Below, piece by piece: positions 25,880 to 35,400 of a DNA stretch of 64,000 nt. Origin of the DNA: JACPAP01 sp035287045. Its GTDB lineage: Bacteria; Gemmatimonadota; Gemmatimonadetes; Gemmatimonadales; GWC2-71-9. The notes under the pieces were generated by a model, which saw nothing but the letters and a program-made list of their open reading frames with translations, had not been told where the DNA came from and made no database searches. The first letter of the stretch is position 1; every line of letters begins with the position of its first letter. The stretch is from positions 1 to 64,000 of the forward strand of contig DATECF010000024.1 of assembly GCA_035287045.1 (NCBI GenBank). The letters are read 5' to 3'. The translations under genes and the position numbers were made by a program.

Positions 25880-27805
25880 TTACGCAGTTTCTTGACCGCC
25901 TTCGAAGAATACACGCAGCCACGACTCCAGACCAATCAGATCCGTGAGCGCCCAGCTGGCGACGCACTCCGGCCCTTCGAGCCGCGGGGCCAACCGGTTC
26001 AACTCTGTCAGGACCCGCTCCCGGTCCACGTACCCCCGGGCCGCCGACCGGGGCGCGTCGGCGAACAGCGCGCGGGCCGACGCCAGGTCCCGGGCGGCGC
26101 CCTGGTTGACGGGCTCGGAGTAGTCCGCCTTCCATCGTCGCCGCCGAATGGCCTCCGGGAGCACCCCGGCAAGGCCTTCGCGCAGCAACGCGCGCGGGAC
26201 GCCGCCCGCGGCCTGAATGTCTCCGGGCACGGCCATGAGGAACTGGATCAGGTCCCGGTCCAGAAACGGTGCCGCGTAATCCAGGCCGTGCAGCGCAGCG
26301 ATCTTGTCGTTCCACTCCATGCACTGCACGCTGTACTTCATTCGCGTCTCCAGATAGAGGGACCGCGCATGCGCCCCACGGAGGTGACCGCCGATCGCAG
26401 CGGGCCGGTTCGCGCCGTGCAGCACGCGCGCCTGAAACCCAGGTGCCAACCACCCGCGCCCAGCGCCACGGCGTGACACGCGACCCCGGACCCACTTGAG
26501 CAGCGGCAGGAACATCACCGGCACGTGGTGGCGCACCAGGTCGAACGCCGCCTGTTTCCGGAGGTTGCGCGCTTCGTCCGGCTCGAACCACTGGTCGAAG
26601 GCTGCCAGGTGCTGCCGTGCCGTCCGCCAGGCGAGTCTCCCGATCAGATCCACCAGATAGGCCGTGCCGTGGAGCACTTGATCGCCCCAGTGCCCGGTCA
26701 GATATCGCCGGGCGCCGCGGTGCGCCGCCGCCTGTTGGATCGCGTGGGTGATCTGCCAGAGCGAGTCCAGCAAGGGGGCCTCGCTGTGGCGGGCCTGAAG
26801 CTCCGCGCCTTCCATCAGGCCTAGCAACGGCGCGGCCGCGATGCGCTCGATGGACACATCGTAGGAGCGCTCGATCTCGTCCAGATAGCGGCGCTCGTCC
26901 GATGTACTTCCCTCCGGGCCGATGTACGAGAACCCCAACATCGCCGGCCAGGATGCGGGGCCCGCACGTCGCTCCGTCTCAGCCTGACAAAGGATGGACG
27001 ATGAATCGAGCCCGCCGCTCACCGATACCGCCACCGGATAGGCGCTCCGCGCGCGTCGCCGCACGGCCTGGGCGAACCGCTCGCGAAAGGCCTCGGCGTA
27101 TTCCCCGAACGTCCCAAGACGCACCGTGGCGTTCCCGTCGAAATCCCAATACCGCCGCGGTCGGTCCACTCCCCGGGAGGTGACGCGCAGGATGTGGGCG
27201 GGCGGCAGCGCCCGTACGTTTGTGAAGCAGGTGACTTCCAGCAGCCCTGCGGGGCGCCGGCCGAGCAGCAGGTAGTCCGCCACGCCGTCGTCGTTCGGCG
27301 AGCTGCGGATGGCGGGGTGGGCGAGGAGGGCTTTGATCTCGCTGGCGAAGGCCACCACGCCGTCGCCCTGATAGTAGTACAGCGGCTTGAGGCCGATGGC
27401 ATCGCGCACCAGCCACAGCGACACCTGGGCGGGGTCGTACAATCCCAGCGCAAAGTCGCCGACCAACCGCTCCAGCGCGGACGGGCCCCACGCCTCGTAG
27501 GCCCAGAGGACCAAGGCCGCGTCGCTCGCGGTCCGTGGCGCGTCGAGTCGGGCGAGCAGCTCATCGCGATTGTCCACGCGCCCGTCCAGCGCCAGCGCCG
27601 CGCCGCTGGGACCAACCAATGGCTGCCGCTCGCCCACTTCCTCCGGCGTCACCCAAAGGTGCCGGTGCGCCAGCCCCAGCGAGCCTGTGATCACCAGGCG
27701 ATCGCCATCCGGGCCCCGGTGGCGAAGGGCCTCGCTCATGGTCGCCAGCGTGGCGCGATCCACGGGCCGGCCGTTCAGGTTCCACAGCCCGACGATGCCG
27801 CTCAT
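25880..27805 (-). CDS. Lasso peptide macrolactam cyclase (asparagine synthase-like)
   Basis: A 641-residue two-domain protein. The N-terminal class II glutamine amidotransferase-like domain starts MSGIVGLWNLNG: the catalytic Cys2 of asparagine synthetase is Ser, so it cannot use glutamine, as usual for lasso cyclases. The C-terminal ATP-pyrophosphatase domain has the PP-loop VSVSGGLDSSSILC. It would adenylate the ring Asp side chain and let the freed core N terminus attack it. The cyclase role, not asparagine synthesis, is shown by the neighbouring precursor, B1, B2 and kinase. Its start is 15 bases from the divergent B1 start. Confidence 0.92.
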   Translation of the reverse strand: MSGIVGLWNLNGRPVDRATLATMSEALRHRGPDGDRLVITGSLGLAHRHLWVTPEEVGERQPLVGPSGAALALDGRVDNRDELLARLDAPRTASDAALVLWAYEAWGPSALERLVGDFALGLYDPAQVSLWLVRDAIGLKPLYYYQGDGVVAFASEIKALLAHPAIRSSPNDDGVADYLLLGRRPAGLLEVTCFTNVRALPPAHILRVTSRGVDRPRRYWDFDGNATVRLGTFGEYAEAFRERFAQAVRRRARSAYPVAVSVSGGLDSSSILCQAETERRAGPASWPAMLGFSYIGPEGSTSDERRYLDEIERSYDVSIERIAAAPLLGLMEGAELQARHSEAPLLDSLWQITHAIQQAAAHRGARRYLTGHWGDQVLHGTAYLVDLIGRLAWRTARQHLAAFDQWFEPDEARNLRKQAAFDLVRHHVPVMFLPLLKWVRGRVSRRGAGRGWLAPGFQARVLHGANRPAAIGGHLRGAHARSLYLETRMKYSVQCMEWNDKIAALHGLDYAAPFLDRDLIQFLMAVPGDIQAAGGVPRALLREGLAGVLPEAIRRRRWKADYSEPVNQGAARDLASARALFADAPRSAARGYVDRERVLTELNRLAPRLEGPECVASWALTDLIGLESWLRVFFEGGQETA

Positions 27806-27820
27806 GGGTAGATTGCCAGT

Positions 27821-28117
27821 GTGCCGATGGATCCTTCGACGACGTTCGTCGCAGCGGGCGAACTGCTCTCGGGCGAGTTTGACGCGGAAACCGTGATCCT
27901 CGACCTCCGTACCGGCGTATACTACGGGCTCGAAGAAGCGGGCGCCAGAATCTGGCGGCTCCTGAAATCGCCCACGTCGCTGGCCGCGCTGCGCGACGCG
28001 CTGGTCCAGGAATACGACGTGGAGCCGAGGCGCTGCGAGCGCGACCTCCGGGAGCTACTGCACCAGCTGGTGGAGCGGGGTTTGGTCCGCGTGGCCGATG
28101 ATCGCCCTGTGGCGTAA
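27821..28117 (+). CDS. PqqD-like lasso leader-binding protein (B1)
   Basis: A 98-residue RiPP recognition element (PqqD fold) that binds the precursor leader and presents it to the peptidase. It shows the family pattern of strands and helices: VILDLRTGVYYGLEEAGARIWRLL, then a helical part ending ELLHQLVERGLVRVADD. The GTG at 27821 or the ATG at 27827 can start it; both give the same domain. The gap to the divergent cyclase gene is only about 15 bases, so the promoter for this arm must overlap coding DNA. It overlaps the B2 gene by 20 bases. Confidence 0.9.
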   Translation: MPMDPSTTFVAAGELLSGEFDAETVILDLRTGVYYGLEEAGARIWRLLKSPTSLAALRDALVQEYDVEPRRCERDLRELLHQLVERGLVRVADDRPVA

Positions 28118-28532
28118 GGTGCGGCGGGCCGCGCCGCAGGAGCGGGCCCTCGCCCTGGAGGCGCTGGCAACGCTGGTGGCAGCCCGCCTGGCCGTGTGGC
28201 TGCTGCCGTTCGCCACCGCGAGGCGCCTGCTGGAGAGATACGCCCGCTTCTCGCGCGCCGCGCCGCGCACCTCCGAGCGCGTGGCCTGGGCCGTCGCGGC
28301 CGCGGCCCGCCGCCTCCCGGCTCCGTTCCGTGACTGCCTCCCACAGGCCCTGGCCGCCGAGACCATGTTGAAACGCCACGGAGCGCCCGCCGAGCTGGTG
28401 ATCGGCGCGCGACCGGCCCCTGCCGGTGGACGGATCGAGGCACACGCGTGGGTGCTGAGCGGCGAGCGCGTGGTCGTGGGGTGGCTGGATGACCTCCCCT
28501 CGTTCGTGCCGCTGGCCGGGTCAGGTCCATGA
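28098..28532 (+). CDS. Lasso leader peptidase (B2, transglutaminase-like)
   Basis: A 144-residue cysteine protease of the lasso B2 family that removes the leader after the Thr-containing site. The catalytic Cys lies in FRDCLPQALAAETML and the His in EAHAWVLSG, with a later Asp in GWLDDLPSF as possible third member. The first half is an Arg/Leu-rich helical region. It overlaps B1 by 20 bases and the next gene by four (ATGA), which shows tight translational coupling. Confidence 0.88.
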   Translation: MIALWRKVRRAAPQERALALEALATLVAARLAVWLLPFATARRLLERYARFSRAAPRTSERVAWAVAAAARRLPAPFRDCLPQALAAETMLKRHGAPAELVIGARPAPAGGRIEAHAWVLSGERVVVGWLDDLPSFVPLAGSGP

Positions 28533-29650
28533 TCCTGGACACGCTGGCCGCGCTCCTCCGACGAGCGTCCATGACCTGGGACCGGGTCGCGTGCGAGCCC
28601 CACACGTTCCTTGACGCCTGCCGTGAAGAAGAGGTCTCCGGCCTCCTCTACCATCATCTGCGGGGCGCCCCGGCGTTCGCCACGTGGCCCCGTACCGTGC
28701 GCGAAACGCTGGCGGACGCGAGCCGGGCCGCGGTGGCGCGAGAGCTGCTAGTGCAGAGGGAAGTCCGGCGCGTGTTGGACGCCCTGGGCGCCCACGACGT
28801 CCACCCCGTGCTGCTCAAGGGCACGGCGCTGGCCTACACCGTGTATCCCCATCCCAGCCTGCGGCCCCGATCCGACACGGACCTGCTGGTTCGCCAGACG
28901 GACACGGAGGCCGTCAGAGCATCGCTGGCCGCACTTGGCTATACGCCGTCCCTCCTGTGCGACGGAGAGTGGCTGTTCCGCCAGTTCGAATGGGCCCGGG
29001 AGGACGAATTCGGGGTCTCGCACGCGCTGGACGTCCACTGGGCCATCAGCACCCAGGCGGCGTTCACGGAGGTCCTCACCTACGACGAGCTGGCGGCGCG
29101 TGCCGTTGAGGCCCCGGCGTTGGGAGCGAGCGCCCGGGTTCCCGCGACGGTGGACGCGCTGCTCCTCGCCCTGATCCATCCGGTGATGCACCACCAGAAC
29201 CAGCGGCGACTCCTATGGGCCTACGATGTCCACCTGCTGGCTGAGACCCTGGATGCTCGCGCCTTCCAGGAATTCGCGGCTTGGGCGACGGACAAGCGGG
29301 TCGCCGCGGTCTGCGCTCAGGGACTGCGCGCGGCGCGGGCCTGGTTCGGTACCGAGATTCCGAGCGGCGTGCTCCAGCGGCTGGATGGGGCGCCGCCCGG
29401 GGAACAGCCCACGGCGGCCTATCTGGCGGTGGAGCGGTCCTGGGCACGTGAAACGGTGGCCAATCTCCGCGGGCTGGCGCGCTGGCAAGACCGGCTGCGA
29501 CTGCTGCGCGAGATCGCGCTTCCCTCCCCGGCGTACATGCGGCAGGCCTACGGCCTGGACGGCTCGGGCCCGGGCCTGGTGTTGCTGCCCGCGCTGTACC
29601 TGCACCGAGGCATGCGAGGCATGTGGCGGGTGATCAGCGGCCGGAAATAA
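28529..29650 (+). CDS. Nucleotidyltransferase-fold protein of the lasso cluster
   Basis: A 373-residue protein of the uncharacterised nucleotidyltransferase family common in lasso-peptide clusters. The key motif is HPVLLKGTALAY followed by RPRSDTDLLV, where the D-x-D pair would bind metal and NTP. A later stretch LLALIHPVMHHQ and a helical C terminus complete it. It may add a nucleotide or phosphate-linked group to the peptide, or act on the phosphorylated product (inference). It is the last gene of the cluster; 69 bases separate it from the next gene, which has its own promoter. Confidence 0.82.
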   Translation: MILDTLAALLRRASMTWDRVACEPHTFLDACREEEVSGLLYHHLRGAPAFATWPRTVRETLADASRAAVARELLVQREVRRVLDALGAHDVHPVLLKGTALAYTVYPHPSLRPRSDTDLLVRQTDTEAVRASLAALGYTPSLLCDGEWLFRQFEWAREDEFGVSHALDVHWAISTQAAFTEVLTYDELAARAVEAPALGASARVPATVDALLLALIHPVMHHQNQRRLLWAYDVHLLAETLDARAFQEFAAWATDKRVAAVCAQGLRAARAWFGTEIPSGVLQRLDGAPPGEQPTAAYLAVERSWARETVANLRGLARWQDRLRLLREIALPSPAYMRQAYGLDGSGPGLVLLPALYLHRGMRGMWRVISGRK

Positions 29651-29682
29651 CCCGCGACCGCTTGAAGCCTTCAGGAACCCGC

Positions 29683-29710
29683 TTGACGGCGGAAGTCTCC
29701 GGAGTGTACC
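29683..29710 (+). promoter_or_regulatory. Candidate promoter giving a near-leaderless mRNA
   Basis: TTGACG (29683-29688), 16-base spacer and TGTACC (29705-29710). The next gene starts at 29719, so transcription would begin only one or two bases before the ATG. The same arrangement, including the flanking CGC before the -35 and GCG after it, recurs at 30394-30421. Confidence 0.5.
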
Positions 29711-29718
29711 GTGCCTGC

Positions 29719-30354
29719 ATGCGCGGGCATTTTGCCGCGGTGGTGGTTCTCACCGCCGGCCCGGTGGCGGCGACGGCACAGGAAACCGCAAAGCCGCCTC
29801 ACGCTTCGTTGCTGCGGGTCGCGGCTCACGCGGCTGGCGGCGCGCTGGTTGGCGCCTGGGGCGGCTACATGACCTCCCAGGTCACCTGGAGCGACTGGCA
29901 GAACCGCGAGGGCCGAGGTGCTCAGCGTATTCGCTTTTCGGTGACCGGTGCCGCGCTGGGGCTGATCGCTGGTGTCATCATCGGCCGCAGCGGCGGGGGG
30001 GATGCGGCCCCCGAACGACGGCACGTCGCGCTCGCCGACGACACGCGGCCCATTACGGCGGAAGAGATCCGGTACTTCCCGGGCCGAACGGTCGCGGAGC
30101 TGCTACGGGCGCTGCGGCCACAGTGGCTTCGCCGGCGCGGCCCGAGCACGTTCCGCCCCGATGCCGACCCGCTCACGCCTGCCGGTATACGGGTGTACCT
30201 GGAAGGCGGGCTCCTTGGCGGCCTCGAGGTGCTGGACCAGGTCCCCATCGAGACGATTACCGGAGCGGCTTTTCTCGACGCGGCCCGTGCCACCATGCGG
30301 TGGGGTGCCGGCCACCCGGACGGGGCGATCCTGCTCACCACGGACGCGCCGTGA
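29719..30354 (+). CDS. Secreted orphan protein with TonB-plug-like C-terminal part
   Basis: A 211-residue protein with a signal peptide (MRGHFAAVVVLTAGPVAATAQ). A glycine-rich hydrophobic stretch (ALVGAWGGYMTS and GAALGLIAGVIIG) follows. The C-terminal half resembles part of a TonB receptor plug domain: a strand IRVYLEGG, then the loop LEVLDQVPIETITGAAFLDA and GHPDGAILLTT. No beta-barrel is attached. Function unknown. It sits just after the lasso cluster but has its own promoter and may be unrelated. Confidence 0.6.
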   Translation: MRGHFAAVVVLTAGPVAATAQETAKPPHASLLRVAAHAAGGALVGAWGGYMTSQVTWSDWQNREGRGAQRIRFSVTGAALGLIAGVIIGRSGGGDAAPERRHVALADDTRPITAEEIRYFPGRTVAELLRALRPQWLRRRGPSTFRPDADPLTPAGIRVYLEGGLLGGLEVLDQVPIETITGAAFLDAARATMRWGAGHPDGAILLTTDAP

Positions 30355-30393
30355 CCCCGGGTCCCAAACGGCGGTGCCAATCATGAAGGTCGC

Positions 30394-30421
30394 TTGACGG
30401 CGAGAGCTGCCGCGGTGTACT
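30394..30421 (+). promoter_or_regulatory. Candidate promoter, twin of the one at 29683
   Basis: TTGACG (30394-30399), 16-base spacer and TGTACT (30416-30421), preceded by CGC as in the twin. It would drive the lipoprotein gene with a leader of about 24 bases. Confidence 0.5.
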
Positions 30422-30450
30422 GTGACCGGCGAGCCTAGAAAGCGACCCCC

Positions 30451-30897
30451 ATGAAGACCCGCCGCCTGCCCTCCCTGATTCTCCCAGGCGCGTTGCTGAC
30501 CTCACTCGCCTGCGCCTCCCACCAACGAGCGACTAACGACCAATTCGAGGACGGTGTTTCGTTTCAGAAAGGCGCCGTGTTCCTGACCGGCTCGGCGCTG
30601 GGAGATGGCCCCGGGTCGCTGCTGGGCACCATGATGGGGAAGGTGCCCAACTTTCGCGTGCAGCGTCATGGGAACGAGTGCCCGCAGATCACGCTCCGGA
30701 GCAACGTGACATTCATGGGTGTGGTGAACCCCCACGTCTACGTCGACGGCACCCGGGCCACCGACACCTGCGTCCTCGATGCGCTGCGACGGGAGGACGT
30801 GGAGCGCGTGGAAGTGTACCCGCAGGGCTTCACCACCCGGCCGGGCTACGGCACCCACGCGCACGGACTGATCCTGGTATTCATGCGTTCAGCGTAG
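30451..30897 (+). CDS. Plug-domain-like lipoprotein
   Basis: A 148-residue lipoprotein: signal peptide with lipobox SLACAS. The mature part contains the signature of a TonB-dependent receptor plug: an NVTFMG strand, VYVDGTRATD, LRREDVERVEVYPQGF and YGTHAHGLILVFMRSA. Normal receptors continue into a 22-strand barrel; none is present here. Its paralogue-like neighbour at 29719 shares the promoter pattern. The molecular role is unknown; it could act as a periplasmic adaptor or ligand carrier (inference). Confidence 0.65.
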   Translation: MKTRRLPSLILPGALLTSLACASHQRATNDQFEDGVSFQKGAVFLTGSALGDGPGSLLGTMMGKVPNFRVQRHGNECPQITLRSNVTFMGVVNPHVYVDGTRATDTCVLDALRREDVERVEVYPQGFTTRPGYGTHAHGLILVFMRSA

Positions 30898-30929
30898 TCG
30901 GGGCGTCGCATCGAGGCCGGCCGCCACGT

Positions 30930-30965
30930 ACAACGCCCCCCGGGGTGCTCTCCGGGGGGCGTTGT
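30930..30965. terminator. Strong hairpin terminator between convergent genes
   Basis: A perfect 14-base stem (30930-30943 with 30952-30965, ACAACGCCCCCCGG) and 8-base loop lies between the plug-like lipoprotein gene and the convergent susD gene. It can end transcripts from both strands. No long T-run is present on either side. Confidence 0.65.
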
Positions 30966-30991
30966 TCGTGCGGTTGGTCCGGCGGGCGACG

Positions 30992-32434
30992 CTACTGCAC
31001 GTCCCACCAGACTCGCGTCAGGAGGCTGAGTCCCCCTCCCTGACGTTGGACCGCGGCATCCAGACTGGCCTTGTTCAACGATTGCTCCCCGGCGGGGTAA
31101 GAGAACCGCACCGGCGGACTCGGGTGCAGCCAATCGTTGGCGAACACCAGGTTCGGTACACCGGTGCGCCGCTGGTTGGCCCACGCCTCGTTGCCGTTGA
31201 CGTACAGCGAGATCCACTTCTGCAGGTGAATCTGGTCGATATTGCTGTACACCACGTTGGCCTGCGCCACGTAGGCGTTGATTTCCGCGTCCGTGGGGGC
31301 GTTGGCCGGTGACCAGGCGTCGTACTGGTTCATGTTCGCCCGGATGGCGTTCTCGTACAGCGTGGCCGCGGTCCCCGCGATCCACCCGCGCTCCGCCGCC
31401 TCGGCCTGGAGGAACAGCACCTCCGAATAGGTCATGATCGCGGTGGGCGTCCCCTGGCCGTCCGCCCGCCAGAAGTTCCCGATCCTCGAGTAGTTCGCGA
31501 TCGAGAGCGGGGGCACGGCCACGTTGTTCTGGAGCCCGCGGTATTGCCCATCCGCGGTGGCCGGTTCCGCGTAGAACTGCAGGCGCGGGTCGTTGAGGTA
31601 CGCCAGGGTGTCGACCATCTTCCGGCTGATGCCGTAGTCGTCGCGAGTCTGCCAGTTCTCGTAGATGGGCGGGTCGTACGGCGGCCCGGCCCATTCGAGC
31701 ATCGCGTTGTCCGCGTTGCTCTGGAACCCGCCGGCGTTGTACGCGGCCACGAACTCCGCCTGGGCGGTCGCGGCGGACACCTCGGACGTCCGCATAGCCA
31801 ATCGCATGCGGAGCGAGTTGGCGAAACGGGCCCACCGGGTGAAGTCGTTGCCGTAGAGGATGTCGCCGGTGCCGAATCCGTCACCCGCCGGATCCAACTT
31901 GGCCACGGCGTCCTTCAGGGTCTGGATCATCCCGGCATAGACCGCCTGCTGGCTGTCGTAGGCCGGCGTGGTGTTCCCCTCATCCGCCTGGAGCGCCTCC
32001 GAGAAGGGGATGTCGCCCCACAGGTCGGTCATCTGGGAGTAGATCCAGGTCTGCCAGATCTTTCCGACCGCCTCGACGTTGGGGAGTTGATCCTCCACCC
32101 CCTTGTCGATCACGTTCTGCACGTCCCGGAGCGACCCGGCGTAGTAGCTGTCCCAGAACGCCTGCATGTTGCCCGGCCGCACGTTGCCACGCTCCTCGTC
32201 CGGGTATTGGATCTGCACCGTCTGCTGGGCCCAGATGCCGGTGTGACTCAGCAGCATGAAGGACCCCCAGGTGTTCTCCGCGGCCGACCGGATGGACTGG
32301 GGCAGCAAGAACTCCGGCCCCACGTCGGTCGGCGCGTTGGGATTCTGGTTGACATCGGTAAGTGCCTCGCAGGCGCTGAGAGCCAGCACCAAGCCGGCCG
32401 CGAGGGCTCCACGGGTTCGCATGTATCGCTTCAT
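30992..32434 (-). CDS. SusD/RagB family nutrient-binding lipoprotein
   Basis: A 480-residue surface lipoprotein that forms the lid over a SusC-type channel. The lipobox is LVLALSACEA and the mature start has DVNQNPNAPTDV, typical of SusD-like proteins. Helical repeat regions with many Trp and Tyr follow (FWDSYYAGSLRDVQNV, SEVLFLQAEAAERGW), and the C-terminal LNKASLDAA region is family-like. It lies 13 bases after susC. The polymer it binds, perhaps a glycan or peptide, cannot be deduced. Confidence 0.9.
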   Translation of the reverse strand: MKRYMRTRGALAAGLVLALSACEALTDVNQNPNAPTDVGPEFLLPQSIRSAAENTWGSFMLLSHTGIWAQQTVQIQYPDEERGNVRPGNMQAFWDSYYAGSLRDVQNVIDKGVEDQLPNVEAVGKIWQTWIYSQMTDLWGDIPFSEALQADEGNTTPAYDSQQAVYAGMIQTLKDAVAKLDPAGDGFGTGDILYGNDFTRWARFANSLRMRLAMRTSEVSAATAQAEFVAAYNAGGFQSNADNAMLEWAGPPYDPPIYENWQTRDDYGISRKMVDTLAYLNDPRLQFYAEPATADGQYRGLQNNVAVPPLSIANYSRIGNFWRADGQGTPTAIMTYSEVLFLQAEAAERGWIAGTAATLYENAIRANMNQYDAWSPANAPTDAEINAYVAQANVVYSNIDQIHLQKWISLYVNGNEAWANQRRTGVPNLVFANDWLHPSPPVRFSYPAGEQSLNKASLDAAVQRQGGGLSLLTRVWWDVQ

Positions 32435-32447
32435 GTGGGCCTCCTCC

Positions 32448-35400
32448 TTATGGCCGGATCGAGAGGGACATCCCGATGCTTCGAGCCGTCGGGATCTGTC
32501 CGAACTCGATACCCTGCACGTTGCTGGCGTCGAAGGCGGTCTCGGGATCGATGTTCTTGGTCTTCGACCACAACGCCAGGTTGCGCCCGATCAGCGCGAT
32601 CTCACCGCCGGAGAATCCCAGCCGCTCCATGAACCCGGAGGGCAGCTGGTACGCGAGACGGAGCTCCCGGAGCTTCAGGTAGCTCGCATCCACGATGCTG
32701 GCCTCATGGTTGCCGAAGTTGGCGTGGAAGTAGTCCATGGGGCAGGCGGTGACGTCGTTGGTGCCGTCTCCGTTCACCGAACCGTCCGGTAGCACGCCGT
32801 CCACCACGATGCCCGGGTCACACCAGTCGGTCTCTCGTCCGCGCAGCGTGGACTCGAGCACGCCGGAGTACTCACCGAACCAGTCGGTGGTGGAGAAAAT
32901 GCTGCCACCCCACTGCCCGTCGAGCAGCACGCTCAGGTCCACCGGCCCGTAGGTGAACCGGTTCTGAACGCCGCCCAGCCAATCGGGCTGGTATTGCCCC
33001 AACACCCGGCGCACCGGATCGATGCGTGGCAGGCCGTCGGCGTCCAGCATCCACCGGCCCTGCGAGTCCCGCAGGTAGCCGTTGCCGAACAGCGTACCAT
33101 ACGGGTGATACGTCACCTCGCCGGTGGTGGCATCGGTCTCCGGGCCCCGAGCCTCGACGTCCAGGCTCCAGTAGCTGCCCAGCACCAGCGTCTTCAGGTC
33201 ACCATAGAGCTGGCGGACCTGGCTGTTGTTCTTGCTCCAGTTCACCGTCATGTCCCAGCCAAACCCGCCGCGGCTTTGAATTGGCACCGTGCGGAACAGC
33301 AGTTCCAACCCGGAGTTTCTGACCTCACCGGCGTTCAACACCTGGTTGGTGAAGCCGCTGGTCGAGGAGATCTGCACGCCCAGGATCTGGTTCCGGGTGG
33401 ACCGGTTGTAGTAGGTCAGCACCAGCCCGAGGCGCTCGTCGAAGAAGCCCAGGTCCGCGCCGGCCTCCCACGCGGTGGTCTCTTCCGGCTTCAGGTCGGC
33501 ATTCGCCAGCTGATTCGGTACCGAGAACATCGGCACCTGGCCAAAGGCTTGCTGGGCGGTGAACACCGCCGCCAGTTGGTAGGGGTCGGTGTCGTTGCCC
33601 ACGCGGGTCCAGCTCCCCCGCAGCTTCCCGGTGCTCAAGAAGTTGCTCTCCAGCCCCAGCGCGTCGCTGAACACGAAGGCGCCGGAGACCGAAGGATAGA
33701 AGTACGAGTTGGCACCGTCGGGCAGGGTGGAGGACCAGTCGTTGCGGCCGGTCAAGTCAACGTTCAGATACCCCTTGTAGTTGAGCGACAACGATCCGTA
33801 GAGACTGCGCGTCTTCTTCTGCTCGTCGTAGTCGGTCGGACTGGGAGTCACCGCCGCGTTGTCGATGGTGTAAATGCCGGGAGCGGTCAGCTTCGTCACC
33901 GTCATGTCCGCCCGCTGGTAGTTGTTCTCCCGGAGGTTGCCGCCGCCGCTCAGGTCCACCGTGAAGTCCGGCGTGAGCTGCCGCGTGGCGGTCAACAGGA
34001 AGTCCGCGTTGGTCTCGGCGCGGTAGATGGTATTCTCGGTGAACCCGCCGTCGCCCGCGTCGTCCAGGCTGTTGAACTCGGTCACGGCCTTGCGGTGGTC
34101 CCGGTACCAGTCACGACCCACTCGGCCGGTGGCCGAGAGCCAGTTGGTCAGCTGGTAACCCAGCTGCACGTGCCCCAACAAGCGATCCCGCTCGTCGGCG
34201 TTGGTGTTGACCAGCTGCTCCCAGAACGGGTTGTTGTGGTAGTTGTAGTTCCAGTTGTATTGGGCGTCCTTGGTGCAGGGCGTGGGCTCCGTGCCCGCGC
34301 ACTGGTAGTTCCGGAGGGCCTCCATATCCACCTGGCGGCCGAACCAGATGAAGCTTTGCATCGGGTTGTCTTCGTCGTACCCGGTGCCGATCCGGTTTTT
34401 CCCTTCCGACTTGGTGTAGTTCAGCGACGCCTCAGACGAGAGGCGGTCCGTCATCTGGGCCCCGCCCTTGAGCGCCACGCTGACGCGCCCAATGGTATTG
34501 CCCGGGGCCATTCCCTCCACCGCGGTGTTGGTCAACGACAGCCGGACGTTGGAGCGGTCGCTCACCTGCGAGACGGCCGCGTTGGTGGTCCAGGTGCGCC
34601 CGGTCCGGAAAAAACTCCGGACGTTGTCCGGGTGGGCCACCCAGGGCTGCGCCGGGCCGGTGAACTGGTTGATGGGCCGGCCGTCCATCTTGGGACCCCA
34701 GCTCTCATCCACGAAATCCCAGGTCCCCGCGCCGGCGCCGTCCACCCAGTCGAACTCGCCGTTCACCCCCTGCCCGTAGGCATTCTGGTAACGGGGCAGC
34801 CGGAGCGGCGATTCCATGGTGAAGCTGGTGGACGCGCTGATCCCCAGCCCGCCGCCTCTGCCGCTGCGCGCCGACTTGGTGGTGATAACGATGGCGCCGT
34901 TGGAGGCCCGCGACCCGTACAAGGCGGCCGCGTTGGGGCCCTTCAGCACGCTGATGGACTCGATGTTGGCGGGGTCAATGTCCTGCACCGCGTTGCCGTA
35001 GTCGATTCCGCCGTACCCCTGGTTCCGGATGTATTCCACGCCCGAGGCGGCGTTGTCCACCGGGATCCCGTCCACCACGAACAGGGGTTGGTTGTTCCCG
35101 GCGATGGAGCTGGAGCCGCGGATCACCACCCGGGAAGTGCCGCCGGTGGGTCCGGCGTCAGTCACGTGCACCCCCGCGATGGTCCCTTTGAGGGAATTGA
35201 CCAGGTTCAGCTCGGGCACCTTCATCAGCTCCGAGCCCTCGATGTCCTGCACGGAATAGCCCAGGTCGAGCTTCTCCCGGTGCATCCCCAGGGCCGTCAC
35301 CACGATCCCCTCGAGCGCGATGGCCTGTCGCTCCATCAGGACGTCCACCCGGTCCGTCACCGATACCTCGGCCGACTTGAAGCCGATGTAGGTGATGACC

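Noticed and set aside
25717..25935. Longer 72-residue reading of the lasso precursor
   Set aside because: The extra N-terminal part overlaps the cyclase gene and the second Met has the ribosome site and the typical short leader length.
25880..27805. Asparagine synthetase for amino acid synthesis
   Set aside because: The glutaminase Cys2 is replaced by Ser and the gene sits between lasso-cluster genes, so the cyclase role is more likely.
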